Positions 7,772 through 16,272 of a DNA stretch of 64,000 nt are shown here, in pieces. A model generated the notes under the pieces. That model did no database searches, was not told the DNA's origin, and was given only the letters and a program-made list of their open reading frames with translations. This DNA comes from Bacteroidota bacterium (GTDB lineage Bacteria > Bacteroidota > Bacteroidia > NS11-12g > UBA9320): positions 1 through 64,000 of the forward strand of contig WGNA01000009.1 in NCBI GenBank assembly GCA_016124755.1, read 5' to 3'. Position numbers and translations under genes: made by a program. Every line of letters starts with the position of its first letter. Position 1 is the stretch's first letter.

Positions 7772-9790
7772 TCATCTTACTATCACCGAAGTATTGTATG
7801 AAAAATTATTACCGGTAATTCGTATAAAATAAATTCCGGAGGCTGAATTTTTCAATTCGTCGATGATGGTAATTTGAGAAGGATCGTTGATGGTTCGAAC
7901 CACCTGACCCTGTGCATTCAATACAACAATGTTGTTCACTTTTTCAGTAAAACCGATCAGATCAATAATAAACTGTCCGTCGTTCGGATTCGGATAAATA
8001 GAAATTCCCGAGTGTTCGAAATCCTCAATTCCCAGATTAACCGAAATACAATCTGTTGTGTCTTTATTCCATTTATTGCTCAATTCCACCGCGTACTTTC
8101 CGTTCTTGGCAACTGTATAGGTCTTATTAATAGCGCTGGTGATTTTTGCATATTCTTTATCGCAATCGAGCCATTGGTAATTTACGCCATCCGCTTCTGC
8201 TGTGAGTTTAGTTCCGTTTCTTGAAACATTTAAACTTATAGGTGCAACGGTTATGTTAAAGGTGATAATCGAGTCGCAACCGGCTTTGTTGGCAATGGTA
8301 TCCATATAGGTTCCGCTGGTGGCCCACATATATTTGCCACTGGGTGAGTAATACCGGTTGATGGCTGCCGTAACATCAACAGTGCTCGTTGTCGCAACCT
8401 TTTTAGTGAAATTAATGGTTAAAATAGAATCGCACGACTGAACGGTTTGTAGGGTGTCGAGGTATGTGCCGGTCGCGGTATAAACATATTTTCCGCTTGG
8501 TGATGTCCAGGGGCCGCAGGAAGCAGCACTAACTGTGTTTTTAAGAGGTTGAATTTTAACATTAATTTCCAACACCGAATCACAACCGTATTTCGTCATG
8601 AGCGTATCGTAATAAATTCCCGAGGTCGTCCAGACATATTTGCCGGATGGCGAAGTATATTTCAAAGAGCAGGAAACCGGAGAAATTTTATGGGTGACCG
8701 AATTGTGAATCGTGAGCATCATGTCCACAATCGAATCACACCCTTTTGTTGTCATCAACGTATCGTAATAACGCCCCGACGCGGTATACACTTTTTTGGT
8801 TGGCGAAACGAAACTGTTACAAGCCGATTCGGTTATCTGTGTTTTTTTGGAATTATTAATAGTAAGATTAATGGTCGCTGTCGTATCACAGGTTCCTGTG
8901 GCTTTAAGCACGTCCTGATATGTGCCGGATGTTTTCCAGACGTATTTTCCGCTCGGTGATTTAAAACTGTCACACGCCGAGATGTTCATTGTTTTGGTTG
9001 GAAGGGGATAAATAAATACGTTGGCAATTAAAATAGAATCGCGTCCGCAGATGGTTCCGTTTTTCAATGTGTCGACGTATGTTCCCGTGGCATAAACCTT
9101 TCGTTTACTCAACGGCATGGTGGCGAATCCACAACCCGACATAAAGATTTTTCCGGTGTCTTGTCCGTAAACCGTGAGTTTGATGGTGATGATGGAGTCG
9201 CAGGTATTATGATTCACCAGCGTGTCGTAATAAGTGCCGCTTTTTCTCCAGGTATATTTCCCACTTGGAGAGACAAAACTGTCGCATTGCGCACGGGAAA
9301 TGGTGTTGAAACTTCTGCAATCCGTAGTACGGATATAGGTAAATCCCCCCCCGGATCCACCGCTTGTCCATGAAGTAAATTTAACATCAATCATGATGCT
9401 GTCTTTGAGAATTAACATCACCATATCCTTGTTAACCATTCCCGGAGGATTGTTACCAACTGCGGTTTCCCAGTCCCGAAATACTAAAGTCTTGTAATTG
9501 GCAGTGGTTCCAAACGCCCACTTGGTACCTTTCGGGGAAACATTGTGGCTGTAACCACTTTCAGTTTTGATGTTAAATACACCCTGATCATTCTTCCGGG
9601 TAATCCAGACGCTGTCTGTGATTCTGTCCTGCGCGGATGAGTTGGTGTACGTGGCATAGTTGGATTTGGTGAAGGTTATTTTATCACCTTTCCAAACACC
9701 TCTTCCTTGTCCGAACCCCACGGGGATAAACGCAAGCGAAGCAAAAAAAACCAATAACCAACAGCGAATTTTAAAGTAGTTGTGACTCAT
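7772..9790 (-). CDS. T9SS type A sorted protein with seven Cys-rich beta repeats
   Basis: 672 residues. The signal peptide is at 1-27 (WLLVFFASLAFIPVGFG). An N-terminal ~150-residue domain (TSWTSGGSGGGFTYIRTT) precedes about seven repeats of ~50-60 residues (155-535). These are built on C-D-S-F-x-SPSGKYxW, SGTYxDTL and CDSIxTIxLTI, each with two cysteines that probably form one disulfide. Repeat 2 is the most diverged, with CGFATMPLSKRK in place of SPSGKY. A short Ig-like segment with WLDCDKEYA follows, then a T9SS type A tail (ISIYPNPNDGQF, ASGIYFIRITG). Such repeats are common in adhesin-like surface proteins of Bacteroidota; the ligand is unknown. A terminator lies just downstream. Confidence 0.88.
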   Translation of the reverse strand: MSHNYFKIRCWLLVFFASLAFIPVGFGQGRGVWKGDKITFTKSNYATYTNSSAQDRITDSVWITRKNDQGVFNIKTESGYSHNVSPKGTKWAFGTTANYKTLVFRDWETAVGNNPPGMVNKDMVMLILKDSIMIDVKFTSWTSGGSGGGFTYIRTTDCRSFNTISRAQCDSFVSPSGKYTWRKSGTYYDTLVNHNTCDSIITIKLTVYGQDTGKIFMSGCGFATMPLSKRKVYATGTYVDTLKNGTICGRDSILIANVFIYPLPTKTMNISACDSFKSPSGKYVWKTSGTYQDVLKATGTCDTTATINLTINNSKKTQITESACNSFVSPTKKVYTASGRYYDTLMTTKGCDSIVDMMLTIHNSVTHKISPVSCSLKYTSPSGKYVWTTSGIYYDTLMTKYGCDSVLEINVKIQPLKNTVSAASCGPWTSPSGKYVYTATGTYLDTLQTVQSCDSILTINFTKKVATTSTVDVTAAINRYYSPSGKYMWATSGTYMDTIANKAGCDSIITFNITVAPISLNVSRNGTKLTAEADGVNYQWLDCDKEYAKITSAINKTYTVAKNGKYAVELSNKWNKDTTDCISVNLGIEDFEHSGISIYPNPNDGQFIIDLIGFTEKVNNIVVLNAQGQVVRTINDPSQITIIDELKNSASGIYFIRITGNNFSYNTSVIVR

Positions 9791-10139
9791 TAATACATGT
9801 AATTAAGTTTGGCTTTAAGAGAGCATCTCCGAACCCTCTTCGCCTGAATGAAAACCGGAAACCGGCCGACTCAATAAAAAAAATCACATCGATCGATCAA
9901 TGGCAACGATTCGGATGTAAGGGCAGGCCGGCACAAACCCAGTAATAATCAGGCTTTGAAAATGTACCTTCACTCAGTGGCGATCACATCTTAAAGCGTT
10001 CCGAATATACAGGGAAAACCAATATCAAAAACCTACAGAGAATTGAAGTTGAGACTCCGACACCTGATTTTGTGTTGAAAGTTATCAGAAATATGACATG
10101 AGTCGCAGTTGTGTGATTAAGGATCGATTCTGAATCTTT
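9791..10139. other. Intergenic stretch without recognisable element
   Basis: 349 bases between the start of the repeat-rich T9SS gene and the end of the Fic gene. I see no open frame, hairpin, RNA gene or convincing promoter. It should carry the promoter of the T9SS gene. Confidence 0.6.
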
Positions 10140-10733
10140 TCAACTTCGGGCAAACTTCACCAAATCGGAAAAGTCATTTTTGTCGGCTTTACGAATTGCC
10201 ATTAAATATATTTTGGCAACATCCTTTTGTTCGGCTAAAGAATTTCCCCAGCGAAACTCCGGGAGGTTATAAATTTTATTGGCAATAATATCAGCCATTA
10301 ACCGGCTGTGTCTTCCATTACCATTAGAGAAACAATGAATACTCACGAGACGGTGTTTAAAGCGGATTGCAATTTCATCCGGCAGATATGTTTCGTGATT
10401 GACCCAAAATATGGCATCATCTGTTAATGCTTTCAATTCTGTTGGAATTTGCCATGCCCGAATACCAATATTTTTCTCTGTCTTTCTAAATTGACCTGCC
10501 CAGCTCCAAACGTTACCGAACATTCTTTTGTGCAATGATTTTATGAAGTTCTCCGATAAAACGGTTTGCGCATTTAATTTTCTGGGAGCCAGCCACAACA
10601 AAGCTTCTTCAATATTCTGTTGTTCTAGTTCATTCAATTCGGTTCTGTTGGTAACCGAGTGAATTTTCAGACCTTTTTTCTCTTCTTCTTCTAACGGAGT
10701 TTGCCCATCTAAATCGAAATCATCTAATCCCAT
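10140..10733 (-). CDS. Fic-domain protein, 'mobile mystery protein B' type
   Basis: 197 residues. The Fic core is HCFSNGNGRHSR at 133-144, fitting HxFx(D/E)GNGRxxR except that the acidic residue is Asn; Asn is, as I recall, usual in this subfamily. Fic proteins transfer AMP or another phosphate-linked group from a nucleotide to target proteins. The N-terminal DDFDLDGQTPLEEEEKKGL matches the conserved head of the family. It overlaps the upstream XRE gene by 10 bases, the fixed two-gene arrangement of the mobile mystery A/B pair found on mobile elements. A toxin-like role is inferred; what it modifies is unknown. Confidence 0.88.
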   Translation of the reverse strand: MGLDDFDLDGQTPLEEEEKKGLKIHSVTNRTELNELEQQNIEEALLWLAPRKLNAQTVLSENFIKSLHKRMFGNVWSWAGQFRKTEKNIGIRAWQIPTELKALTDDAIFWVNHETYLPDEIAIRFKHRLVSIHCFSNGNGRHSRLMADIIANKIYNLPEFRWGNSLAEQKDVAKIYLMAIRKADKNDFSDLVKFARS

Positions 10734-11182
10734 AGCACCTTAGGCATTTCTTTTTTCAACTCTTCGGTTCTCTCTTTAATGGATGCTTCAATTCTTTTTT
10801 TTGTGTTCTCCTGACTTTCGAGTTTCATAGACTGCGATGTTCGGCTTACAATTTTCTCCGCCATTTCTCTCGCCCTGCGTTCAATCAGTTTTTCGAGTGT
10901 TCCATCTTTTGGCACAAAACCGTACACTAATTTCATATCTAGTTTGTCTGCCGCGTCCCTTAGCACATTAAGTGATATCGTTCCGAGTTGTTCCCGATTT
11001 TCCAGATCCTGAATTCCTTGCCGAGTGACTTTAAGTTTATTGGCAAGTTGCTGAAGCGTCATTCCCAGAACTGTGCGGGTTGCTTTCACCCAACCACTGG
11101 ATGGTTCTGCATTTTTAGCAGCATCTTTGAACAAATCCATTCGTTTCTGAAGCTGTTCTACGGGAAGTTTTTTTGTTGCCAT
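10724..11182 (-). CDS. XRE-family regulator, 'mobile mystery protein A' type
   Basis: 152 residues. A helix-turn-helix lies at about 35-85 (LGMTLQQLANKLKVTRQGIQDLE), followed by the family motif MKLVYGFVPKDGTLE and a basic, probably coiled, C-terminal tail. It is the invariant partner of mobile mystery protein B and overlaps that gene by 10 bases, so the two are one operon. By analogy with other XRE/toxin pairs it probably represses its own promoter and may restrain the Fic protein. Four TGTAAA/TTTACA boxes at 11198-11268, directly before its start, are candidate binding sites. Confidence 0.87.
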   Translation of the reverse strand: MATKKLPVEQLQKRMDLFKDAAKNAEPSSGWVKATRTVLGMTLQQLANKLKVTRQGIQDLENREQLGTISLNVLRDAADKLDMKLVYGFVPKDGTLEKLIERRAREMAEKIVSRTSQSMKLESQENTKKRIEASIKERTEELKKEMPKVLWD

Positions 11183-11197
11183 TTGTACGTTTATAAC

Positions 11198-11268
11198 TTT
11201 ACATTATTGAGCGAATGTAAACCCAAAACTTTACAAAAACAATCATTTTGTCATTCTGTGGCTTTACA
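11198..11268 (-). promoter_or_regulatory. Candidate operator: repeated TGTAAA boxes
   Basis: TTTACA occurs at 11198-11203, 11230-11235 and 11263-11268, and its complement TGTAAA at 11216-11221. The second and third boxes form an inverted repeat with an 8-base spacer. All lie within 90 bases upstream of the XRE gene start, where an autoregulatory operator would sit. Inferred from position and symmetry only. Confidence 0.5.
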
Positions 11269-11305
11269 AAATCGGAGGACTACAGATCGGTTCCTAATTT
11301 TTAGC

Positions 11306-11329
11306 ACCGAACCCGGTACATCAGTTCCG
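11306..11329. repeat. Left direct repeat flanking the AbiE module
   Basis: 24 bases (ACCGAACC.GG.ACATCAGTTCCG) matching 13529-13552 with two mismatches. On the reverse strand it encodes ELMYRVRC and a stop, comparable with the porin end ELMCQVRF and stop at 13524. It therefore looks like a displaced or relic porin 3' end. Confidence 0.7.
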
Positions 11330-11439
11330 TTTGGCTAGATAGTTTTTCCGCCGAGATCGTTGGGCTAATTCCCTAAAATTTGAACGAGCAATACTATTTC
11401 TTGCCCAATCAATTATCTAATTATCGGCAGCAATTAAAC

Positions 11440-11470
11440 TTTGTTGCCGAAATATAGTTATCTATATTTG
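11440..11470 (+). promoter_or_regulatory. Bacteroidota-type promoter of the AbiE operon
   Basis: TTTG at 11440-11443, a 19-base spacer, then TATATTTG at 11463-11470, which fits TTTG-N19-TAnnTTTG exactly. The predicted transcript start is only about 5 bases before the TTG start codon at 11482, so the message would be nearly leaderless. Confidence 0.75.
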
Positions 11471-11481
11471 AACTAAAACTC

Positions 11482-12228
11482 TTGAAAACCGCACAGGATA
11501 AACTTCGTGTTGACGAATTAAGGATTCATTTTAATAATCAACCAGGATTAACTGTTAGTGATATAACAAAGTTCTATCGTTCAAAAGAACCAGCTGTAAA
11601 GAAGACCACTTTGAATTGGAGAATTTACAATCTTATTCAGAAGGGAGTTCTCACCAGAATAGGACGTGGAAAGTTTACTCTTGGCGAGGGAATTTCTTAC
11701 TGCCCGGAAGTAACCACAAATCAAATTTCACTATTCAAAGAACTCAAAACGGCGTTTCCATTCATTTCAATCTGCATCTGGAGTACTTCCGTAATAAACG
11801 AGTTTATGCTTCATCAACCTGGAAGACACTTTCACCTTATAGAGGTTGAAAAAGAAGGGATCGAAAGTTTATTCTATTTCCTGAAAGAAAAAAATATGCC
11901 TGTGTATATGAATCCTACTGCTGAGCTGATAAGAAGATACGTATTAAGTGAAAATGAACCCTGGATCATCAAGCCCCTCGTTTCGGAGTCACCAACCCAG
12001 GAAATAAGCGGAATCACAACGATAACAATTGAGAAAATGCTGGTTGACATCTTTTGTGATACGGTATTATTTAGCGCGCAGCAAGGATCAGAAATGGATC
12101 AAATTTTTAATGAAGCATTCGAGAAATTCGCAATCAATGAAAGTAAGATGTTGAGATATGCCAGTAGAAGAAGAAAGAAAATTGAACTTGACCGCTATTT
12201 AAATAAAATTTCAAAATACAGGCAGTAA
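11482..12228 (+). CDS. AbiEi-like antitoxin/regulator (DUF6577-type) of an AbiE system
   Basis: 248 residues, TTG start; no other start codon lies nearby in frame. The N-terminal ~75 residues form a winged helix (TLNWRIYNLIQKGVLTRIGR, then GKFTLG), as in AbiEi-type antitoxins that bind DNA upstream of the operon. The remainder resembles the DUF6577 antitoxin family (CIWSTSVINEFMLHQPG). The C-terminus is basic (RYASRRRKKIELDRYLNK). It lies 13 bases before the AbiEii toxin gene in the same orientation and behind a strong consensus promoter. Inference: it represses the operon and counters the toxin. The AT-rich composition contrasts with the catabolic operon to the right. Confidence 0.78.
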   Translation: MKTAQDKLRVDELRIHFNNQPGLTVSDITKFYRSKEPAVKKTTLNWRIYNLIQKGVLTRIGRGKFTLGEGISYCPEVTTNQISLFKELKTAFPFISICIWSTSVINEFMLHQPGRHFHLIEVEKEGIESLFYFLKEKNMPVYMNPTAELIRRYVLSENEPWIIKPLVSESPTQEISGITTITIEKMLVDIFCDTVLFSAQQGSEMDQIFNEAFEKFAINESKMLRYASRRRKKIELDRYLNKISKYRQ

Positions 12229-12241
12229 TGCACTTGCTAAA

Positions 12242-13312
12242 ATGATAAGTAAGGATTCTCTGCATATTGATTGGATTAATAAAGTATCATTAGCCAATAG
12301 AAAAGCAGACAAGATATTAGTTGAAAAGGTAATTCGGGCATTTCTTCTCCTTGAGGGATTAGCTAAGTGGAATTTGGATTTTGTATTTAAAGGCGGGACG
12401 GCTTTAATGCTGATACTGGATTCAACCAAAAGACTTTCTATTGACATTGATATAATCCTTGAAAAAGAACCGAAGGATTTGGAAAACATATTTAAGGACA
12501 TAACAGAATCCCAGGGGTTTACAAAATTTGAACTTCAGGAAAGAAAAGCTGAGACCAATATTCAAAAAGCTCATTATAAGTTTTTCTATAAACCTGTTCA
12601 TCAATCACAGTCCGAAGAAGAAAGTATACTATTGGATATTCTTTTTGAAAAAGTGGGGTATCAGCAAATCAATCGAATCCCGGTTGATTGCAAGTTCGTC
12701 CTCAATGAAGGTGATTCAATGTTGGTAATGGTGCCTTCCAAAGAAGATATTCTTGCAGATAAATTAACTGCATTCGCACCAAATACTACTGGTATTCCAT
12801 ACTTCAAAGGAAAAACAAGTATGAGTATGGAAATACTTAAACAGCTCTATGATGTCGGTAACCTGATGGAGATTTGTGAGAATGTCGAATTAATTAAAAA
12901 CACGTTTGAATCATTCGCATTAACCGAACTGAGATACAGGGATAATTCAGGGAAAACATCAGCAGATGTTCTTGAAGATATCTATCAGACATCGTTATGC
13001 ATTGTGAGCCGGGGTGCTGCCGGAATTGGTGACTTTGTGCAATTGCAAACCGGAATACAACGCGTTTCAAGGTTTATTTTCTCGGAAACTTTTCATATCG
13101 ACAAAGCGATCATTGCTGCATCTAAAGCAGCTTACTTGTCTACATTATTAAGAACCAAAGTAGGAGTCATCGAAAAATATGTTGATCCGAAAATCATGAA
13201 AGCCTGGGTAATTGGTGAACCTTTTTGGCCAAGATTAAACAGACTTAAAAAATCGAATCCGGAGGCATTTTTCTACTGGTATAAAATTTTTGAATTAAAT
13301 AGAGAAGAGTAG
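12242..13312 (+). CDS. Nucleotidyltransferase toxin of the AbiEii/AbiGii family
   Basis: 356 residues. The nucleotidyltransferase signature is FVFKGGTALM followed by LSIDIDI, i.e. GGT-x(n)-S-x-D-x-D. A later KEDILADKLTAFAP motif supplies the conserved Lys/Asp. Members of this family act as toxins of type IV-like abortive-infection systems; studied relatives (MenT) modify tRNA 3' ends. Paired with the winged-helix gene 13 bases upstream it forms a complete AbiE module for phage defence. The pair lies between direct repeats at 11306-11329 and 13529-13552. The family call is firm; the actual target is not known. Confidence 0.88.
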   Translation: MISKDSLHIDWINKVSLANRKADKILVEKVIRAFLLLEGLAKWNLDFVFKGGTALMLILDSTKRLSIDIDIILEKEPKDLENIFKDITESQGFTKFELQERKAETNIQKAHYKFFYKPVHQSQSEEESILLDILFEKVGYQQINRIPVDCKFVLNEGDSMLVMVPSKEDILADKLTAFAPNTTGIPYFKGKTSMSMEILKQLYDVGNLMEICENVELIKNTFESFALTELRYRDNSGKTSADVLEDIYQTSLCIVSRGAAGIGDFVQLQTGIQRVSRFIFSETFHIDKAIIAASKAAYLSTLLRTKVGVIEKYVDPKIMKAWVIGEPFWPRLNRLKKSNPEAFFYWYKIFELNREE

Positions 13313-13384
13313 AATTAATGAGTCAAATGTACATTTTGCACGTAACAAAACCCATAGCACTCTTATACGACGGAACACCCACGC

Positions 13385-13407
13385 AATCCTATTCATGTTA
13401 TAGGATT
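13385..13407 (+). terminator. Possible terminator hairpin after the AbiE operon
   Basis: Perfect 8-bp inverted repeat AATCCTAT/ATAGGATT with a 7-base loop, 73 bases after the AbiEii stop. A T9 tract begins about 15 bases further on, too far for a classical intrinsic terminator. It could instead be a relic of the insertion. Confidence 0.35.
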
Positions 13408-13523
13408 CGCTTCGCAAAATTCATTTTTTTTTAAATACTAAAATTGAAGTGATATACAACTTGGTCTAATGAAGCGGAGAATCATTTTGAATTTCGCACC
13501 TATAAATCAGTTATTCTTCATTT

Positions 13524-14738
13524 TCAGAACCGAACCTGGCACATCAGTTCCGCCAAACTGGTTTGCAGCATACCGTTGAAGGTAGTCTTTCCGTAAGCAA
13601 TGGTGATTTTGAGATTGTTCAGTTTAGCATATCTCGTTAATCCGATTTTCCAGGAGTTTAAATCCCGAACAATCGAATTGGTATTTTCTCCAAACTCTGC
13701 TTGTGTTGTACTGTAACGACCGTCGATTCCCCAACCGCTTTTCAGAAAATAACCCGCCTGAAAATTATAGGCTTTCCCCAACGACAGATATTCACTTATT
13801 TGCGTTGGCACTAATGGCATGGTAGCCAGATCGTTTACAAAAGCTCCGGAGAGACCGGTTGCCGTAGCAATGCAATATTCTCCCATCAATGAAAGTCCTT
13901 TGTATTTTGCCAGAATATCAAAATAAACCTGACGATAATCGGGGCGCTGAAACTGAGCTTTGGCATTGTATAATGTGAATTCTCCGTGACCTTCTCCGTT
14001 GCTGGCGCTGGCTCCGTCGTTGTATGAAGCAGCTCCGCCCAACACCAATTTCAAACGATCTTCCCGGTAAAGATCGGCGATACATTTATCGTTGCCTTCG
14101 GTGAAATTTCCGAACGGATATATATCGAGTCGTGTGCTGTATTTAAATCCGCCCAAATCAACATCCCGCGAATCGGCGCCAAACGAATTAATTCCGTCTC
14201 CGGAGGTAATGGCGAATTTGGGTTGAAAGAGAATCGGACCCACATTAAAAAAAGGTTCAATGAAAAGTCCGAGTTCACGGCCGGTTCTCGAAAAGGTTGT
14301 CGAAAGCAAACTTCTGTCACTGAACTGCAGCTGATCTTCCATCACGAGCATTTCCCGGTTGTTCGAAGTCGATTGCTTCTGACCAAAATACAGTTTCAGA
14401 TTTTTAGCCGGATAATAACCGATCCACACATCTAAAAGGGGAGTTCCGCTCGTGAAATCGGTTTGCAGAAAGAAACTGACTTTTTCGTCTAAAGCTTCTC
14501 CATACAAATTAAAATAAACCCGTTTCGCATTCAGGTAATGACTCGATTCTTCCGCGCTGTCGGTTTGCAATCCGGCATACGGCTGCATCATGCCACCGAC
14601 CCGGAAATTGTATTTGCCGTCGTCGAACGAAAAATTTAATCCGCTCCCCAATTCGAACGAGGAAGAATTATGCAGGTAATTCTGAGCCTTCATCGGCAAA
14701 GAATACAAAATGGCAAGTATGATCAGAATTCGTTTCAT
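13524..14738 (-). CDS. OprO/P-like outer-membrane porin (downstream copy)
   Basis: 404 residues. The signal peptide is at 1-18 (ILIILAILYSLPMKAQ). The rest is a beta-barrel of the phosphate-selective porin O/P family: YNFRVGGMMQPYAG, KLYFGQKQSTSNNRE, GEYCIATATG, and a C-terminal aromatic VRF. It should let small anionic solutes through the outer membrane. It is the last gene of the tight seven-gene operon, 3 bases after the M14 peptidase gene, and is paralogous to the porin at 16273-17580. Its last 24 coding bases reappear at 11306-11329 on the far side of the AbiE module. Substrate unknown; acidic peptides are suggested by the operon. Confidence 0.85.
   Translation of the reverse strand: MKRILIILAILYSLPMKAQNYLHNSSSFELGSGLNFSFDDGKYNFRVGGMMQPYAGLQTDSAEESSHYLNAKRVYFNLYGEALDEKVSFFLQTDFTSGTPLLDVWIGYYPAKNLKLYFGQKQSTSNNREMLVMEDQLQFSDRSLLSTTFSRTGRELGLFIEPFFNVGPILFQPKFAITSGDGINSFGADSRDVDLGGFKYSTRLDIYPFGNFTEGNDKCIADLYREDRLKLVLGGAASYNDGASASNGEGHGEFTLYNAKAQFQRPDYRQVYFDILAKYKGLSLMGEYCIATATGLSGAFVNDLATMPLVPTQISEYLSLGKAYNFQAGYFLKSGWGIDGRYSTTQAEFGENTNSIVRDLNSWKIGLTRYAKLNNLKITIAYGKTTFNGMLQTSLAELMCQVRF
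13529..13552. repeat. Right direct repeat flanking the AbiE module (porin 3' end)
   Basis: Partner of 11306-11329 (22 of 24 identical). It lies inside the last codons of the porin gene and leaves the porin intact, as an attachment or insertion site at a gene 3' end would. Confidence 0.7.
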
Positions 14739-14741
14739 ATT

Positions 14742-16271
14742 TTAAAATTCAATTATTCTGAACCACGAGAGTGGCTTGTTGATTTCGGCCTCTAAGAGAC
14801 TGTAAGAAATAAAACTGTTGGGTGCTTCGGGCTCTAAAACTTCGGCCACCAGATTCGATTTGGGTTGATCCATATATAAAATCATCGTCCCTTTCGGAAG
14901 GGTAATTTGTTTGGTTTCCGTTTTCGTTTCAATATCGGTGCGATGAATCTGTTCGAACAAGGCTCCGTGTTTAACTACCGACGTCGGAATAAAATACTCG
15001 GCGGTGCATTTCATTTCTTTATCGGTCGGGCCTAATGACGCTCCGAGTACCCGCAGTTTTTGAACTAAAATTTTATTCTGTTTAATGGTGGTATCAAAGG
15101 CATAAGCAACCGGCCTTCTTCTTTTTAATTGGGCTTTGGATTGAAATCCGTCCCGCAGCGTTACCGCGATTTCGGTTTCTTCATACGTGTCGAGATCAAT
15201 CACTTTGAGTTTTTCTTCCGAAACTTTTCGGGTGCTTTTCAAAACAATTTCGCTCTTGTCTTTTCGGGATAATAATAAAACGTCCCGAAGTTCATCAACC
15301 CGGTCGTACGCCGAGTTGAGGTACGACATCGCGACTTGAAACGTGCAGAAAACCCGTCGGGTAAAAGATGTTCTTCCCAAACCAACACCACGCACTTCAA
15401 TGAGTGAAGAAACACAATTCGTTAATGCGTAAGATGTGGCACTCGATCGCGACTGAACCGACCCCTGTGTGAAATGAATGTCGCCATAATAATCATCTGT
15501 GGTAACGTAGTCGTGATAATTTAATCCGTGGGTGTCTAAAGCCTTTCTCGCGTTTCCAACAAAGGTGTCGTTGGTGTAATAGCGGAGTTTTTCGGGGACA
15601 TTCAAATTGCCGGAGTATAAAAACATCACGTCGAAACGGGAAGTTATTCCGGCCCGGTTGTAATGAGCAAAGTCTCTACGGTACGGCCTGAATTCATGAA
15701 AATCGACCGCAACTTCCGCGTGATAATCACTAAAGACTTGTTTCAGATACACACTTTCCTGCGCCATGAGTTTGGTCTGATCGCGGTTGAGATCGAGTCC
15801 GTTTGCAGCGTACCGTATTTGCTTTTCGTATCCATCGATATTGGCCATCGGCACAAAGGCAATTTCTAATCGTTGCAACAAAACCGGATTTAAAACAATG
15901 CTTTCTAAAACATTCAGAAGCCCTTCTGTGCTCGCGGGTTCGTCTCCGTGCAACCCGCCCTGAAGCCAGACTTTCACTGGATGCGGAATTTTAGGGGTCT
16001 CCGATTTTAGTATTACCATCGGAATTAATTTTCCTTTCTGACTTTTTCCGATAAAGGTGATTTGCATGATATCGGAGTGCTCCGACTTCAATTTATTGAG
16101 GTATTCCATCATCTCATGGTATTTGGTAAAACCATGTTTTTTGTGGAATGCAGGTGATTTAAAATTTGCCTGAACATCCGGGAAAAATTTCTCCGTAACA
16201 ATTCTGGGTTGCGGATTTAGTACAAATCCAAAACTGAAAAGAATGCCAATCAGAACCACTTTGTTTTTCAT
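14742..16271 (-). CDS. M14 family zinc carboxypeptidase, exported
   Basis: 509 residues from the ATG at 16271, which sits one base after the porin stop (TGATATG); an in-frame start 84 bases earlier would run into the porin gene. An N-terminal signal segment (VVLIGILFSFGFVL) implies export. Metal ligands are visible: His and Glu in GGLHGDEPASTE, then DLNRDQTK, and the third ligand His in VDFHEFRPY. The catalytic Glu is probably in SLIEVRGVG. It should trim C-terminal residues from peptides in the periplasm. It lies between two porin genes and downstream of isoaspartyl dipeptidase, which suggests processing of imported peptides. Specificity cannot be read from the sequence. Confidence 0.86.
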   Translation of the reverse strand: MKNKVVLIGILFSFGFVLNPQPRIVTEKFFPDVQANFKSPAFHKKHGFTKYHEMMEYLNKLKSEHSDIMQITFIGKSQKGKLIPMVILKSETPKIPHPVKVWLQGGLHGDEPASTEGLLNVLESIVLNPVLLQRLEIAFVPMANIDGYEKQIRYAANGLDLNRDQTKLMAQESVYLKQVFSDYHAEVAVDFHEFRPYRRDFAHYNRAGITSRFDVMFLYSGNLNVPEKLRYYTNDTFVGNARKALDTHGLNYHDYVTTDDYYGDIHFTQGSVQSRSSATSYALTNCVSSLIEVRGVGLGRTSFTRRVFCTFQVAMSYLNSAYDRVDELRDVLLLSRKDKSEIVLKSTRKVSEEKLKVIDLDTYEETEIAVTLRDGFQSKAQLKRRRPVAYAFDTTIKQNKILVQKLRVLGASLGPTDKEMKCTAEYFIPTSVVKHGALFEQIHRTDIETKTETKQITLPKGTMILYMDQPKSNLVAEVLEPEAPNSFISYSLLEAEINKPLSWFRIIEF

Positions 16272-16272
16272 A

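Noticed and set aside
8549-8959. Forward frame of 136 codons opposite the repeat-rich T9SS gene.
   Set aside because: Antisense to a clear repeat protein; its apparent repeats only mirror those of the real gene.
11482-13312. Calling the AbiE pair part of the same operon as the Fic pair.
   Set aside because: The two pairs are divergent, with separate control sequences and a direct repeat between them.
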